Of a stretch of 64,000 bases of DNA, positions 42,442 to 51,564 are shown piece after piece; the first letter of the stretch is position 1, and the number at the start of each line of letters is the position of its first letter. Source of the DNA: AP-16 sp036395835 (lineage in GTDB: Bacteria; Pseudomonadota; Alphaproteobacteria; Rhizobiales; Xanthobacteraceae); assembly GCA_036395835.1 (NCBI GenBank), contig DASWCW010000113.1:32212-96211 (forward strand), given 5' to 3'. The notes beneath the pieces are model-generated. The model was not told the DNA's origin and did no database searches. It saw only the letters and a program-made list of their open reading frames with translations. A program made the translations under genes and the position numbers.

Positions 42442-44562
42442 ATGCTCATGCGCAAGCGCGACACCGCCCAAATCGCCGTTTCCGAGCTGAGCGAGGCGCA
42501 GGCGAAAGCCGAGCTCAAGCGGCTCGCCGCGGAAATCGCCGTGCACGACAAGCGCTACTACCAGGAAGACGCGCCGAGCGTCAGCGACGCGGAATACGAC
42601 GCGCTGCGCGCGCGCAACGAGGCGATCGAGGCACGGTTTCCCGCGCTGGTGCGGTCGGATTCGCCTTCGCGAAAAATCGGCGCCAAGCCTGCGGAGAAAT
42701 TCGCAAAGATCCGGCACGCGGTGCCGATGCTCTCGCTCGCCAACGCGTTCTCGGACGAGGACGTGATCGATTTCGTCGAGCGCATCCGCCGCTTCCTCGG
42801 GCTTGCCGCGGACGAGAAGCTCGCGTTCACGGCCGAGCCGAAGATCGACGGCCTGTCCTGCTCGCTGCGCTACGAGCGCGGAACGCTCGTGCATGCGGCG
42901 ACCCGCGGCGACGGCACCGTCGGCGAGGACGTCACCGCGAACGTGAGGACGCTCGAGGACGTGCCGCAACGGCTGCGCGGCAAGAGCGTGCCCGACATCT
43001 GCGAGGTGCGCGGCGAAGTCTACATGACCAAATCCGCGTTCCTGAAGCTCAACCAGCGCCAGGCGGCCGCGGGCCGCCAGGTTTTCGCCAATCCGCGCAA
43101 CTCCGCGGCGGGCTCGCTGCGCCAACTCGATCCGGCGGTGACGGCGTCGCGGCCGCTCGGCTTCTTCGCCTACAGCTGGGGCGAGACGAGCGCGATGCCG
43201 GCCGACACCCAGTCCGGCATGGTGAAATGGTTCGCGAGCTGCGGGTTCAAAACCAATCCGCTGATGAAAGTGTGCCGTTCGGTCGAGACCATGCTGGCGT
43301 TCCACCATGAGATCGAGGCCGAACGCGCCACGCTCGACTACGACATCGACGGCGTCGTCTACAAGCTCGACCGCATCGACTGGCAGCAGCGGCTCGGCTT
43401 CGTCTCGCGCACGCCGCGCTGGGCGATCGCGCACAAGTTCCCGGCCGAGCAGGCGACCACCATCGTGCGCGCGATCGAGATCCAGGTCGGCCGCACCGGC
43501 GCGCTCACGCCGGTGGCCAAGCTCGAGCCGGTGACGGTCGGCGGCGTCGTGGTCCAGAACGCCACGCTCCACAACGAGGACGAGATTTTGCGCAAGGACG
43601 TTCGCATCGGCGACACGGTGACGATCCAGCGCGCCGGCGACGTGATCCCGCAGGTGCTCGGCGTCGTGTTGGAAAAACGGCCGAAGGACGTCAAGCCCTA
43701 TCGGTTCCCGAAGACCTGTCCGTGTCACCTGCACACGCCCGTGGTGCGCGACGAGACCGCGACCGGCGAGGCCGGCGCGGTGTCGCGCTGCAGCGGGGAG
43801 TTCGCCTGTCCGTACCAGACGATCGAGCACCTGAAGCATTTCGTCTCGCGGCGCGCCTTCGACATCGACGGGCTCGGCGAAAAGCAGATCGAATTCTTTT
43901 ACGAGCAGGGTTGGCTGCGCGAGCCGGCCGATATTTTCACCCTGGAGCAGCGCAACAAGACCATCCGGATCGAAGAGCAGGAAGGGTTCGGCGAGACCTC
44001 GGTACGAAATCTGTTCCGGGCGATCGAAGCGCGCCGCGAGATTCCGCTCGAGCGCTTCCTCTATGCGCTCGGCATCCGCCACGTCGGCGAGACGACGGCG
44101 CGCGTGCTCGCCCGCGCCTACGGGTCCTGGGAGGCGTTCCTCGAAGCTTGCGAAAGACTCGTCGCCGGCGATGCGGACGCGCGCGAGGAGCTCGATGCCA
44201 TCGACCAGATCGGCGAGACGGTGATCGAGGGGCTCGCCTCCTATTTCGGCGAGGAGCACAACCGGCGCATCGTCCAACGCCTGACGGAACAGGTGCGCAT
44301 CCTCGACGCCGAGCGGCCCGCGCGGCATTCCGCCGTCGCCGGCAAGACCGTGGTGTTCACCGGCGCGCTCGAGAAGATGACGCGCGAGGAGGCCAAAGCC
44401 ATGGCCGAGCGGCTCGGCGCCAAGACAGCGGGCTCGGTGTCGAAGAAGACCGACTACGTGGTCGCCGGCCCCGGCGCCGGCTCCAAGCTCGCCAAGGCCA
44501 AGGAGCTCGGCGTCGAGGTGCTGAGCGAGGACGACTGGCTCAAGCTGGTGGGGGAAGGGTGA
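42442..44562 (+). CDS. ligA: NAD+-dependent DNA ligase LigA
   Basis: A 706-residue NAD+ ligase sealing nicks. Domain Ia HDKRYYQEDAPSVSDAEYDAL, adenylated Lys134 in EPKIDGLS, OB fold, zinc region TCPCHLHTPV...SRCSGEFACP, helix-hairpin-helix repeats (RHVGETTARVLARAYGSW) and a C-terminal BRCT domain (GKTVVFTGALEKMTREEAKA). The zinc site spells CPCH rather than the common CPxC, a variant I believe occurs in Rhizobiales. Starts at 42442 or 42448 are both ATG; the ribosome binding site comes from the repeat. Confidence 0.97.
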   Translation: MLMRKRDTAQIAVSELSEAQAKAELKRLAAEIAVHDKRYYQEDAPSVSDAEYDALRARNEAIEARFPALVRSDSPSRKIGAKPAEKFAKIRHAVPMLSLANAFSDEDVIDFVERIRRFLGLAADEKLAFTAEPKIDGLSCSLRYERGTLVHAATRGDGTVGEDVTANVRTLEDVPQRLRGKSVPDICEVRGEVYMTKSAFLKLNQRQAAAGRQVFANPRNSAAGSLRQLDPAVTASRPLGFFAYSWGETSAMPADTQSGMVKWFASCGFKTNPLMKVCRSVETMLAFHHEIEAERATLDYDIDGVVYKLDRIDWQQRLGFVSRTPRWAIAHKFPAEQATTIVRAIEIQVGRTGALTPVAKLEPVTVGGVVVQNATLHNEDEILRKDVRIGDTVTIQRAGDVIPQVLGVVLEKRPKDVKPYRFPKTCPCHLHTPVVRDETATGEAGAVSRCSGEFACPYQTIEHLKHFVSRRAFDIDGLGEKQIEFFYEQGWLREPADIFTLEQRNKTIRIEEQEGFGETSVRNLFRAIEARREIPLERFLYALGIRHVGETTARVLARAYGSWEAFLEACERLVAGDADAREELDAIDQIGETVIEGLASYFGEEHNRRIVQRLTEQVRILDAERPARHSAVAGKTVVFTGALEKMTREEAKAMAERLGAKTAGSVSKKTDYVVAGPGAGSKLAKAKELGVEVLSEDDWLKLVGEG

Positions 44563-44565
44563 CAC

Positions 44566-44823
44566 CTAGCGGTACGTCGTCGTGGTTCGGCGCTGAATGT
44601 CGATGATGCCGACCGCGACGGATTTGAAATCAATCCGAAAGATGATCCGGTAATTGCCGACGCGCCTGCGGAAAGCATCCTGCCCTGTAAGCTTCACCAC
44701 ATCGCCGGAGAGCGGATCGGCTTGCATGGCGCTAAGCGCCGCCATGATGCGCGCTTGGTCAGCGGCGGGAACGCGGCTTAGACTTTTTCGCGCGCGATTG
44801 CTGACGGCGACGGCCCAGCTCAT
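44566..44823 (-). CDS. RelE/ParE family toxin
   Basis: An 85-residue RelE-fold toxin: AVAVSNRARKSLSRVPAADQARIMAALSAM, then DVVKLTGQDAFRRRVGNYRIIFRIDFKSVAVGIIDIQRR, the usual order of helices and strands with the YRIIF core. The start lies inside the antitoxin gene (65-base overlap), which couples translation. It stops three bases after ligA ends on the opposite strand, so the two converge. Confidence 0.92.
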   Translation of the reverse strand: MSWAVAVSNRARKSLSRVPAADQARIMAALSAMQADPLSGDVVKLTGQDAFRRRVGNYRIIFRIDFKSVAVGIIDIQRRTTTTYR

Positions 44824-45100
44824 GGCGAAGTTGCTCGAAAGTTACAAATTTGCCTTCAGCCAACTCCCCGCTACCTTCCTTGATGGCGGCGACCTCGTCA
44901 GCCGTCGGCTCCGCTTCCGGCAGCTTGCCAATGCGCTGGTGGACGCTCCGGGCTTCAGCCGCGCGAATGTAATGCCGCAAAGCCTCACGCACTAGCTCGG
45001 AGCGAGTTCGACGTTCTTGTCGCCGAACACGCTCGAGCTCGTCCGCCATTTCCGGCGGGAGCGATATGGAAAACGTCGCCGAAGTGCGATTGATGGTCAT
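44759..45100 (-). CDS. Ribbon-helix-helix antitoxin
   Basis: A 113-residue antitoxin. The N-terminal RTSATFSISLPPEMADELERVRRQERRTRSELVREALRHYI is an RHH (CopG/MetJ) DNA-binding domain; the remainder, basic at the end, binds and neutralises the RelE-like toxin encoded downstream. Antitoxin first and overlapping genes are the standard layout. A promoter with two dyads overlaps its upstream region. Confidence 0.92.
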   Translation of the reverse strand: MTINRTSATFSISLPPEMADELERVRRQERRTRSELVREALRHYIRAAEARSVHQRIGKLPEAEPTADEVAAIKEGSGELAEGKFVTFEQLRHELGRRRQQSRAKKSKPRSRR

Positions 45101-45108
45101 GGCGAGTC

Positions 45109-45137
45109 ATACTAAGTATTACAATGTAACAACGCAA
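45109..45137 (-). promoter_or_regulatory. Toxin-antitoxin promoter with twin dyads
   Basis: On the minus strand TTGCGT (45132-45137) and TAGTAT (45109-45114) are exactly 17 bases apart, placing a start close to the antitoxin ATG at 45100. Two inverted repeats, TTACAATGTAA (45119-45129) and ATACTAAGTAT (45109-45119), abut each other and cover the spacer and the -10. They are natural operators for the RHH antitoxin. Confidence 0.7.
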
Positions 45138-45164
45138 GTCCTCCGGTTGGGCCCGAGTCATGAG

Positions 45165-47003
45165 TCACGCGGCACCGAGCGGCCGTGTCGCCCGCCCGAG
45201 CCAGTTCCCCGTGTCGGCATCGACCAGCGGCGCGAGGGTGTCGCGCACCCGGGTGTGATAGGCATCGAGCCACGCGAGCTCGTCGCCCGTCAGCAGGCGC
45301 GGCTCGATCAGACGAACATCGATGGGGGCGAGCGTGAGCGTCTCGAAGGCGTTGAGCGGTTTTTCGGCGCCGACCGGAGCCCGGGCCTCGACGACCAGCA
45401 CCAGATTCTCCACGCGGATGCCGTAGGCGCCGGTCTTGTAATAGCCGGGCTCGTTGGAAAGGATCATGCCGCGCTTGAGCGCGATCGTGCCGAGCTTGGA
45501 GATGCGGGCCGGGCTCTCGTGCACGGAGAGATAGCTGCCCACGCCATGCCCGGTGCCGTGGTCGAAATCGAGCCCCGCGGCCCACAGATATTGCCGCGCG
45601 AAGCTGTCGAGCTGCGCGCCGGTGGTGCCGTCGGGAAACAAGGCCCGCGCCAGCGCGATATGGCCCTTGAGCACTCGGGTGAAATGTTCGCGCATTTCTT
45701 CGCTCGGGGTTCCGACCGCGATCGTGCGGGTGATGTCGGTCGTGCCGTCCTCGTATTGCGCGCCGGAATCGACCAGGAACAGCTCACCCGGCGCGATGCG
45801 GCGGTTGCTGGCGCGGGCGACGCGGTAATGCACGATGGCGCCGTTCGGGCCGGCGCCGGCGATCGTCGGGAACGACACGTCTTTGAGCGCGCCGGTCTCG
45901 CGCCGGAACGTCTCCAGCGCCGCGACCGCATCGATCTCGGTGAGCTTGCCGCTCGGCGCTTCGCGGTCGAACCAAGCGAGAAATTTTGCCATCGCGGCGC
46001 CGTCGCGACGGTGCGCGGCACGGGCGCCGTCGATCTCGACCGCGTTCTTGACCGCCTTCATCAGCGCGATCGGATCGGCGCCGCGCAGGATTTTTCCGCC
46101 GCTCTCGGTCACGATTTTTGCGAGCGCGTCGGCGGCGGTCGAATCGTCGAGGCTCGCTTTTAATCCAGCGGCGCCGAGCGCGGCGAGATCCTCGGCGAGC
46201 GCCGCCTCCTCGCGCACGTCCAAATATTCCTGAAGCGCATGGCGCACCGCGTTGCCGAGCTTGCGGCCATCGACGTAGAGCGAGGGCCGGCCCTCCCGCG
46301 GCACGATCGCGAACGCGAGCGGAAGCGGCGTATGCGCCACGTCGGCGCCGCGGATGTTGAAAGCCCAGGCGACCGCCTGCGCGTCGGAGACCACGAGCGC
46401 ATCGGTCTTGGCCTTAGCGATCTCGGCCTGCACCCGCGCGAGCTTCGAGGCCGCGCTCTCGCCGGCGAAGCGCAGGTCGTGCGGTACCACGGGCCCGAGC
46501 GGCGGGAGAGGCCGGTTCGGCCAGATCGCGTCGATCGGGTTCGGTTCGGCCGGCTCGAGCTCCGCGCCGGCAGCGGCGCACGCCTTCGCCAGCTTCTCGG
46601 CGCTGCCGACGGTGTGAAGCCACGGGTCATATCCGAGCTTCGCGCCGGGCTTCAAATTGCCTTCGAGCCAGACGTGCGGCGGCGAATCCATCAGATGCTC
46701 GATGGAGAAGAGCGCAGTGTCAACCTGGTCGCGCGCCTGCAGGGTGTAGCGGCCGTCGACGAACAGCGCCGCGCGCTCGGTGAGCACGACGGCGACGCCG
46801 GCCGAGCCGGAAAATCCGGTCAGCCATTTGAGCCGCTCCTCCGAGGGCGGCAGATATTCGTCCTGCTGCCGGTCGGCGCGCGGCACCACGAAGCCGTCGA
46901 GCCCGCGCCGGGACAACTCGGCGCGCAAGGCGGCGACCCGCGCCGCGATCTGCGCGCGCGGAATGTCCTCCACGTCGAAGGATTGGAATTTTGCCTCGAA
47001 CAT
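45165..47003 (-). CDS. Aminopeptidase P family protein (M24B)
   Basis: A 612-residue metalloaminopeptidase releasing N-terminal residues preceding proline. N-terminal creatinase-like domains (RAQIAARVAALRAELSRRGLDGFVVPRADRQQDEYLPP; about 1-300) and the pita-bread catalytic domain with metal ligands in FLVDSGAQYEDGTTDITRTI (two Asp), GTGHGVGSYLSVHE (His), ILSNEPGYY (Glu) and FETLTLAPID (Glu). Longer than E. coli PepP, as the eukaryote-like three-domain form. Alone between a TA module and a palindromic repeat. Confidence 0.95.
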   Translation of the reverse strand: MFEAKFQSFDVEDIPRAQIAARVAALRAELSRRGLDGFVVPRADRQQDEYLPPSEERLKWLTGFSGSAGVAVVLTERAALFVDGRYTLQARDQVDTALFSIEHLMDSPPHVWLEGNLKPGAKLGYDPWLHTVGSAEKLAKACAAAGAELEPAEPNPIDAIWPNRPLPPLGPVVPHDLRFAGESAASKLARVQAEIAKAKTDALVVSDAQAVAWAFNIRGADVAHTPLPLAFAIVPREGRPSLYVDGRKLGNAVRHALQEYLDVREEAALAEDLAALGAAGLKASLDDSTAADALAKIVTESGGKILRGADPIALMKAVKNAVEIDGARAAHRRDGAAMAKFLAWFDREAPSGKLTEIDAVAALETFRRETGALKDVSFPTIAGAGPNGAIVHYRVARASNRRIAPGELFLVDSGAQYEDGTTDITRTIAVGTPSEEMREHFTRVLKGHIALARALFPDGTTGAQLDSFARQYLWAAGLDFDHGTGHGVGSYLSVHESPARISKLGTIALKRGMILSNEPGYYKTGAYGIRVENLVLVVEARAPVGAEKPLNAFETLTLAPIDVRLIEPRLLTGDELAWLDAYHTRVRDTLAPLVDADTGNWLGRATRPLGAA

Positions 47004-47052
47004 GCCGGCACTCTATGGGGCGGCGCACGGAGCGACAATGCGCGCGATGCAG

Positions 47053-47132
47053 TAGCCCGGATGGAGCGCCCGCATAGCGGCGCGTAATCCGGGACAGCCG
47101 ATCCCGGATTGCGCTGTGCTCCATCCGGGCTA
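47053..47132. repeat. TAGCCCGGATGGAGC palindromic repeat (copy 1)
   Basis: 80-bp imperfect palindrome bounded by TAGCCCGGATGGAGC and GCTCCATCCGGGCTA, with a CGGGACAGCCGATCCCGG-like core. A second copy lies at 50813-50893. The prmA stop codon (47130-47132, TAG on the minus strand) is formed by its outer edge, so the insertion set or replaced the end of prmA. Confidence 0.9.
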
Positions 47133-48017
47133 CGAAGGACGGATCAGCACCAGGGTCACCCAGCCGTCGAGCGGAATGCGGCGTTCGAGCCGCAGGCCTT
47201 GCGCCGCATAGGCGACGAGCGCGGCATTGGCTTGGCTCGGCAGCAGGCCGGACAGAATCACGCGCGCATTCGGGGCGAGCAGCCTGGACAAAGGCCGCGC
47301 CAAACGCTGCAGCGGCTCCAACAAAATATTGGCGAACACGAGATCGAACGGCGCGCGCGCCGTAAAGTAGCGCGTGATGACGCCGCCTGCGCGAAGCACT
47401 TCGAGGCGATGACCCACCGCATTGGATTTCGCATTGGCGCGCGCGGTGCTCGCGGCGAGCGGATCGATGTCGCTCGCCAGCACGCGCGCGTGCCGTGCTT
47501 TTGCGGCGGCGATCGCCAGCACGCCGGTGCCGGTGCCGAGGTCGAGCACGCGCCGCGGCCGGTGCGCTTTCAGGGTCCGATCGAGCGCCAGCAGACAGCC
47601 TCGCGTCGTGCCGTGATGGCCGGTGCCGAACGCGAGCGCGGCCTCGACCTCGATACGCAAGCGGTTGGGCGCGATGCTTTGGCGGTCGTGGCTTCCGTGC
47701 ACGACGAATCGCCCTGCCTCGACCGGCCGCAAGCCGGAGAGGCTCGCCCGAACCCAGTCGCGATCCGTGAGCGTCTCGAAGGTCAGCGTGCGTGCGGCGG
47801 CTTTGCCCCCGGCGCGGACAACGAGGTCGCGCACAACCTTCCAGTCCGGGGAGGAGCGGAAAGAAATTTCGACGGTCCAATCGCTCCCTGGCCCTTCGAA
47901 CATGCCGACCGCAGTTTGGGCAGGATCGCAATGCTCCACCAAACAATCGGCGATGCGCCGCGCCGTCGTGGCGTCGGCACAAACGCGGCCAATGATGATC
48001 GAGCGCGGACCCGCCAC
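47130..48017 (-). CDS. prmA: Ribosomal protein L11 methyltransferase PrmA
   Basis: A 295-residue SAM methyltransferase that trimethylates L11. N-terminal substrate-recognition domain (1-110, divergent), then ALAFGTGHHGTTRGCLLAL, SAM loop VLDLGTGTGVLAIAAAK (about 150-166) and DLVFANILLEPLQRLA. Motif order is that of PrmA. The stop TAG is part of a palindromic repeat. uvrD lies 331 bases upstream on the same strand. Confidence 0.94.
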   Translation of the reverse strand: MAGPRSIIIGRVCADATTARRIADCLVEHCDPAQTAVGMFEGPGSDWTVEISFRSSPDWKVVRDLVVRAGGKAAARTLTFETLTDRDWVRASLSGLRPVEAGRFVVHGSHDRQSIAPNRLRIEVEAALAFGTGHHGTTRGCLLALDRTLKAHRPRRVLDLGTGTGVLAIAAAKARHARVLASDIDPLAASTARANAKSNAVGHRLEVLRAGGVITRYFTARAPFDLVFANILLEPLQRLARPLSRLLAPNARVILSGLLPSQANAALVAYAAQGLRLERRIPLDGWVTLVLIRPS

Positions 48018-48348
48018 GGCTGTCGGGTCTACGGGAACTCAGCGCGCCGGTCTCCTCGCCGCGCCGAGGAGAGGGTCAGCGTGAGAGGGACAGGAAAAGA
48101 TTGTTCTGGAGACTTGACTGCAGGTTTCAAACGCCACAACCCAAAGCAGTTTCCGTGCAAATTGGATCGACCTAACTCCTTGGTTTTATTCCAAGACAAT
48201 AGGAACGCTTCTGCGGTGCTATGATCCTCCAGCGGCGCCTTGGCTCGTTTACCCGGCTCCGTTCGGTAGCCGACTTCCTCCCGCCGCTGAGTTGAGGTCG
48301 GACAATGGCGCGCGTGCATTCGGGTACCGATGAAAACCGAAATCAATC
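48018..48348. other. prmA-uvrD gap
   Basis: 331 bases with nothing protein-coding that I can support. 48130-48215 is distinctly A+T-richer, with a CTTGG/CCAAG stem (48179-48195) lacking a U-tract. No promoter hexamers of quality are seen on the minus strand. Confidence 0.4.
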
Positions 48349-50718
48349 TCAGGCGCGCTCCACGTAGGAATCCACCACGCGCTTCTCGCCGGCCTTGTCG
48401 AACGCCACCGTGAGCTTGTTGCCGTCGACCGAGACGATGTCGCCGTAGCCGAATTTCAGGTGGAACACCCGGTCGCCGATCGCATAGGTCGACACCGCGC
48501 CGGTGGACTTGGCGACGAGCTCGCCTTCGATCGTCAGCGGGCCGCGGCGGTGATCCGTGCGGCTCCGGGTCCCCGGCGTGTCGGCGCCCGTCTCGCGCGC
48601 CTCCTCGGCGCGCATGCGCTCGCGCGCGCGCCGCCAGCCCGGCGTCTCGTAATCCGACGCGAACGGCTCCATCATGTCGAAGCGTGACGTGAAGCCGCCC
48701 CAGCCGAAGCCGCCCTTGGATTCGGCGACCTCCACATGAGCTTCGGGCAGCTCGTCGAGAAAGCGCGACGGCACGCTCGACTGCCACATGCCGTGGATGC
48801 GGCGATTGCTGGCAAAGAAGATCTTCACCCGCCGCCGCGCCCGCGTGATCCCGACGTGGGCGAGCCGGCGCTCCTCCTCGAGCGCGGCGCGGCCGCCTTC
48901 GTCGAGCGCACGCTGGTGCGGAAACAGCCCTTCCTCCCAGCCGGGCAGGAACACCGTGTCGAACTCGAGGCCCTTGGCCGAATGCAAGGTCATGATCGAG
49001 ACCGCATCGGCATTGGGCCCGCCGTCGGCATCCATCACCAGCGCCACGTGCTCGAGAAAGCCCTGCAGGTTCTCGAACTCCTCCATCGAGCGGACGAGCT
49101 CTTTCAAATTCTCCAGGCGCCCCGCCGCATCGGCCGAGCGATCCTTCTGCCACATCTCGGTGTAGCCGGATTCGTCGAGCACGATCTCGGCGAGCTCCGG
49201 ATGCGGCAGCGCCTCGCGTTCCACGTGCCAGCGATCGAACGCGGCGAGAAGATCGCGCAAGGCGCCGCGCGGCTTGGGCTTGAGCTCCTCGGTTTCGATC
49301 AACGCGCGGGCGGCCTCCATCAGCGGGATGCGCCGGGCACGGGCGTGATCGTGCAGCATCTGCAAGGTCGCGTCGCCGAGCCCGCGTTTGGGCACGTTGA
49401 CGATGCGCTCGAAGGCGAGATCGTCGGCCGGCGAGGCGACGCAGCGCAGATAGGCGAGCGCGTCGCGGATCTCCGCGCGCTCGTAGAACCGCGGGCCGCC
49501 GATCACCCGGTACGGCAGCCCCAACGTGACGAAGCGATCCTCGAACTCGCGCATCTGGAACGAGGCGCGCACCAGGATCGCGATCTCGTTGAGCTTGTGG
49601 CTGTCGCGCTGCAGCGTCTCGATCTCCTCGCCGACCGAGCGCGCCTCCTCCTCGGAATCCCAGGCGCCCGTCACCGTGACCTTCTCGCCCGGATGCTCAT
49701 CGGTGCGCAGCGTCTTGCCGAGCCGGCCCTCGTTGTGGGTGATGAGGTGCGAGGCGGCGGCGAGGATGTGCGCGGTCGAGCGATAATTGCGTTCCAGCCG
49801 GATCACCCGGGCGCCGGGGAAATCCTTCTCGAAGCGCAAAATGTTGTCGACCTCGGCGCCGCGCCAGCCGTAGATCGACTGATCGTCGTCGCCGACGCAG
49901 CAGATGTTCTTCGAGCCCTGGCCGAGCAGCCGCAGCCAGAGATATTGCGCCACATTGGTGTCTTGATACTCGTCGACCAGGGTGTATTTGAAGCGCGCCT
50001 GATATTGCGCAAGCACGGCCGCATGCTCGCGGAACAGGCGGATGCCTTCGAGCAGGAGATCGCCGAAATCCGCGGCGTTGAGCACCTTCAGGCGGTCCTG
50101 ATAGGCGGCGTAGAGCTTGGTGCCGTGGCCGTCGGCGAAAGTCGCCGCCTCGCCGGCCGGCACCCGGTCGGGGGTGAGCCCGCGGTTCTTCCAGCCATCG
50201 ATCAGGCTCGCGAGCACGCGCGCCGGCCAGCGTTTTTCGTCGATGTTGGCGGCTCCCACCACCTGCTTGAGCAGGCGGATCTGGTCGTCGACGTCCAGAA
50301 TGGTGAAATCGGATTTCAGGCCGACGAGCTCGGCATGCCGCCGCAGGATCTTCACCCCGATGGCGTGGAAGGTTCCGAGCCACGGCATGCCCTCGACCGT
50401 CTGGCCGAGCATCTTGCCGATGCGCTCCTTCATCTCGCGCGCCGCCTTGTTGGTGAAGGTGACGGCGAGAATCTCCCACGGCCGGGCGCGGCCGAGGCTG
50501 AGAATATGCGCGATCCGGGTGGTGAGCACCCGGGTCTTGCCGGTCCCGGCGCCGGCCAGCACCAGGAGCGGGCCATCGAGGGTCTCGACCGCGGCGCGCT
50601 GCTCGGCATTGAGCCCGGCCAGATAGGGCGGCGCCGCGGCCGCCCGCGCGCGCGCCGCAATCCCCCCGGGCGCGGGCTCCATCTCGGGCAGCGGCGGCAA
50701 TTTGCTGGGCTCGTTCAT
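48349..50718 (-). CDS. uvrD: ATP-dependent DNA helicase UvrD/PcrA
   Basis: A 789-residue superfamily 1A 3'-5' helicase for nucleotide-excision and mismatch repair. Walker A VLAGAGTGKTRVLTTR (about 50-65), TFTNKAAREMKERI, Walker B DEYQDTNVAQYLWL, GDDDQSIYGWRGA, and motif VI VGITRARRRVKIF. The C-terminal Tudor-like tail (FGYGDIVSVDGNKLTVAFDKAGEKRV) binds RNA polymerase. Start ATG 50718 (MNEPSKLPP); the frame upstream crosses the repeat and is spurious. Confidence 0.96.
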   Translation of the reverse strand: MNEPSKLPPLPEMEPAPGGIAARARAAAAPPYLAGLNAEQRAAVETLDGPLLVLAGAGTGKTRVLTTRIAHILSLGRARPWEILAVTFTNKAAREMKERIGKMLGQTVEGMPWLGTFHAIGVKILRRHAELVGLKSDFTILDVDDQIRLLKQVVGAANIDEKRWPARVLASLIDGWKNRGLTPDRVPAGEAATFADGHGTKLYAAYQDRLKVLNAADFGDLLLEGIRLFREHAAVLAQYQARFKYTLVDEYQDTNVAQYLWLRLLGQGSKNICCVGDDDQSIYGWRGAEVDNILRFEKDFPGARVIRLERNYRSTAHILAAASHLITHNEGRLGKTLRTDEHPGEKVTVTGAWDSEEEARSVGEEIETLQRDSHKLNEIAILVRASFQMREFEDRFVTLGLPYRVIGGPRFYERAEIRDALAYLRCVASPADDLAFERIVNVPKRGLGDATLQMLHDHARARRIPLMEAARALIETEELKPKPRGALRDLLAAFDRWHVEREALPHPELAEIVLDESGYTEMWQKDRSADAAGRLENLKELVRSMEEFENLQGFLEHVALVMDADGGPNADAVSIMTLHSAKGLEFDTVFLPGWEEGLFPHQRALDEGGRAALEEERRLAHVGITRARRRVKIFFASNRRIHGMWQSSVPSRFLDELPEAHVEVAESKGGFGWGGFTSRFDMMEPFASDYETPGWRRARERMRAEEARETGADTPGTRSRTDHRRGPLTIEGELVAKSTGAVSTYAIGDRVFHLKFGYGDIVSVDGNKLTVAFDKAGEKRVVDSYVERA

Positions 50719-50812
50719 TCCCGGTTCCGGATCAACGGGACGCCGGAAAATCCGAGCCCCGAATCTCTCGGGCTCAAGATGGCATTCCGGCCGGCATAAG
50801 GGGAGGGGCTTG

Positions 50813-50893
50813 TAGCCCGGATGGAGCACCCGCGCAGCGGGCGCGAAATCCGGGACAGCCGACCCCGGATTTCGCTTCGCTCCATCCGGGCTA
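50813..50893. repeat. TAGCCCGGATGGAGC palindromic repeat (copy 2)
   Basis: 81 bp, same outer arms as the copy at 47053-47132 and a closely similar interior (CGGGACAGCCGA... in both). It lies upstream of uvrD and downstream of the thioesterase gene. The two copies flank prmA and uvrD in the same orientation. Confidence 0.9.
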
Positions 50894-50915
50894 CGATGAG
50901 CGTCGCCTGCCGCCC

Positions 50916-51422
50916 TCAGCCCCTGCGCATCTCGATGCACCGGCCGGCGGCTTCGGGCCGGGGGAGTTTTGCGTGGGAGGCCAGCATCTTCTCGATCCGC
51001 GCCAGGACGTCGTCCGGAAACGGCGCGGTTTTCTTGGTTTCCATATCGACGTGAAGCGCGATGTCCTCGGAGGTGGCCGAGACCCAGCCCTCGGTCGCGT
51101 GGAACAGCTGCTCGAAGAAATGCAGGCGCTTGGCGTCGCAATCGATGAGCTGGACCGTGACCCGGACCGGATCGCCGGCATGGAGTTCGCGCAGATAGCG
51201 CACGTGCACCTCGGCGGTGAAAAACGAGCAGTTCCGCCGCTTCACATAATCCGGCCCGATGCCCACCAGTGCGAAGGCCTCATCGACCGCGCGGTCGAAC
51301 AGCACGTTGTAATAGGCCATGTTGAGATGGCCGTTGTAATCGATCCAAGCCGGCTCGACCCGCATCACCGAGGAGACGAACGGGGCGAAGAACAAAGGTT
51401 CGAGGTCGAGGCGGTCGAGCAC
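50916..51422 (-). CDS. Acyl-CoA thioesterase, 4HBT hotdog fold
   Basis: A 168-residue single hotdog-fold protein of the YbgC/4-hydroxybenzoyl-CoA thioesterase group. VEPAWIDYNGHLNMAYYNVLFDRAVDEAF carries the catalytic Asp (IDYNGH motif); FFTAEVHVRYLRELHAGDPVRVTVQL is the second conserved strand pair. Substrate unknown (acyl-CoA). 142 bases separate it from a divergent FAD oxidase gene. Confidence 0.9.
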   Translation of the reverse strand: MLDRLDLEPLFFAPFVSSVMRVEPAWIDYNGHLNMAYYNVLFDRAVDEAFALVGIGPDYVKRRNCSFFTAEVHVRYLRELHAGDPVRVTVQLIDCDAKRLHFFEQLFHATEGWVSATSEDIALHVDMETKKTAPFPDDVLARIEKMLASHAKLPRPEAAGRCIEMRRG

Positions 51423-51564
51423 GGCGCGAAGCTAAGCGTTTCCGGGCGTTTTTCGCAAGATTGACGCGGCCGCCGTGTGATCAGGCATGCATGGCCTGTG
51501 ACGATCGCGACTTTGCCGGCCGCGTGCCGTCTCTGCTAAGCTCACTGCCGCGATCGAGAACCCC

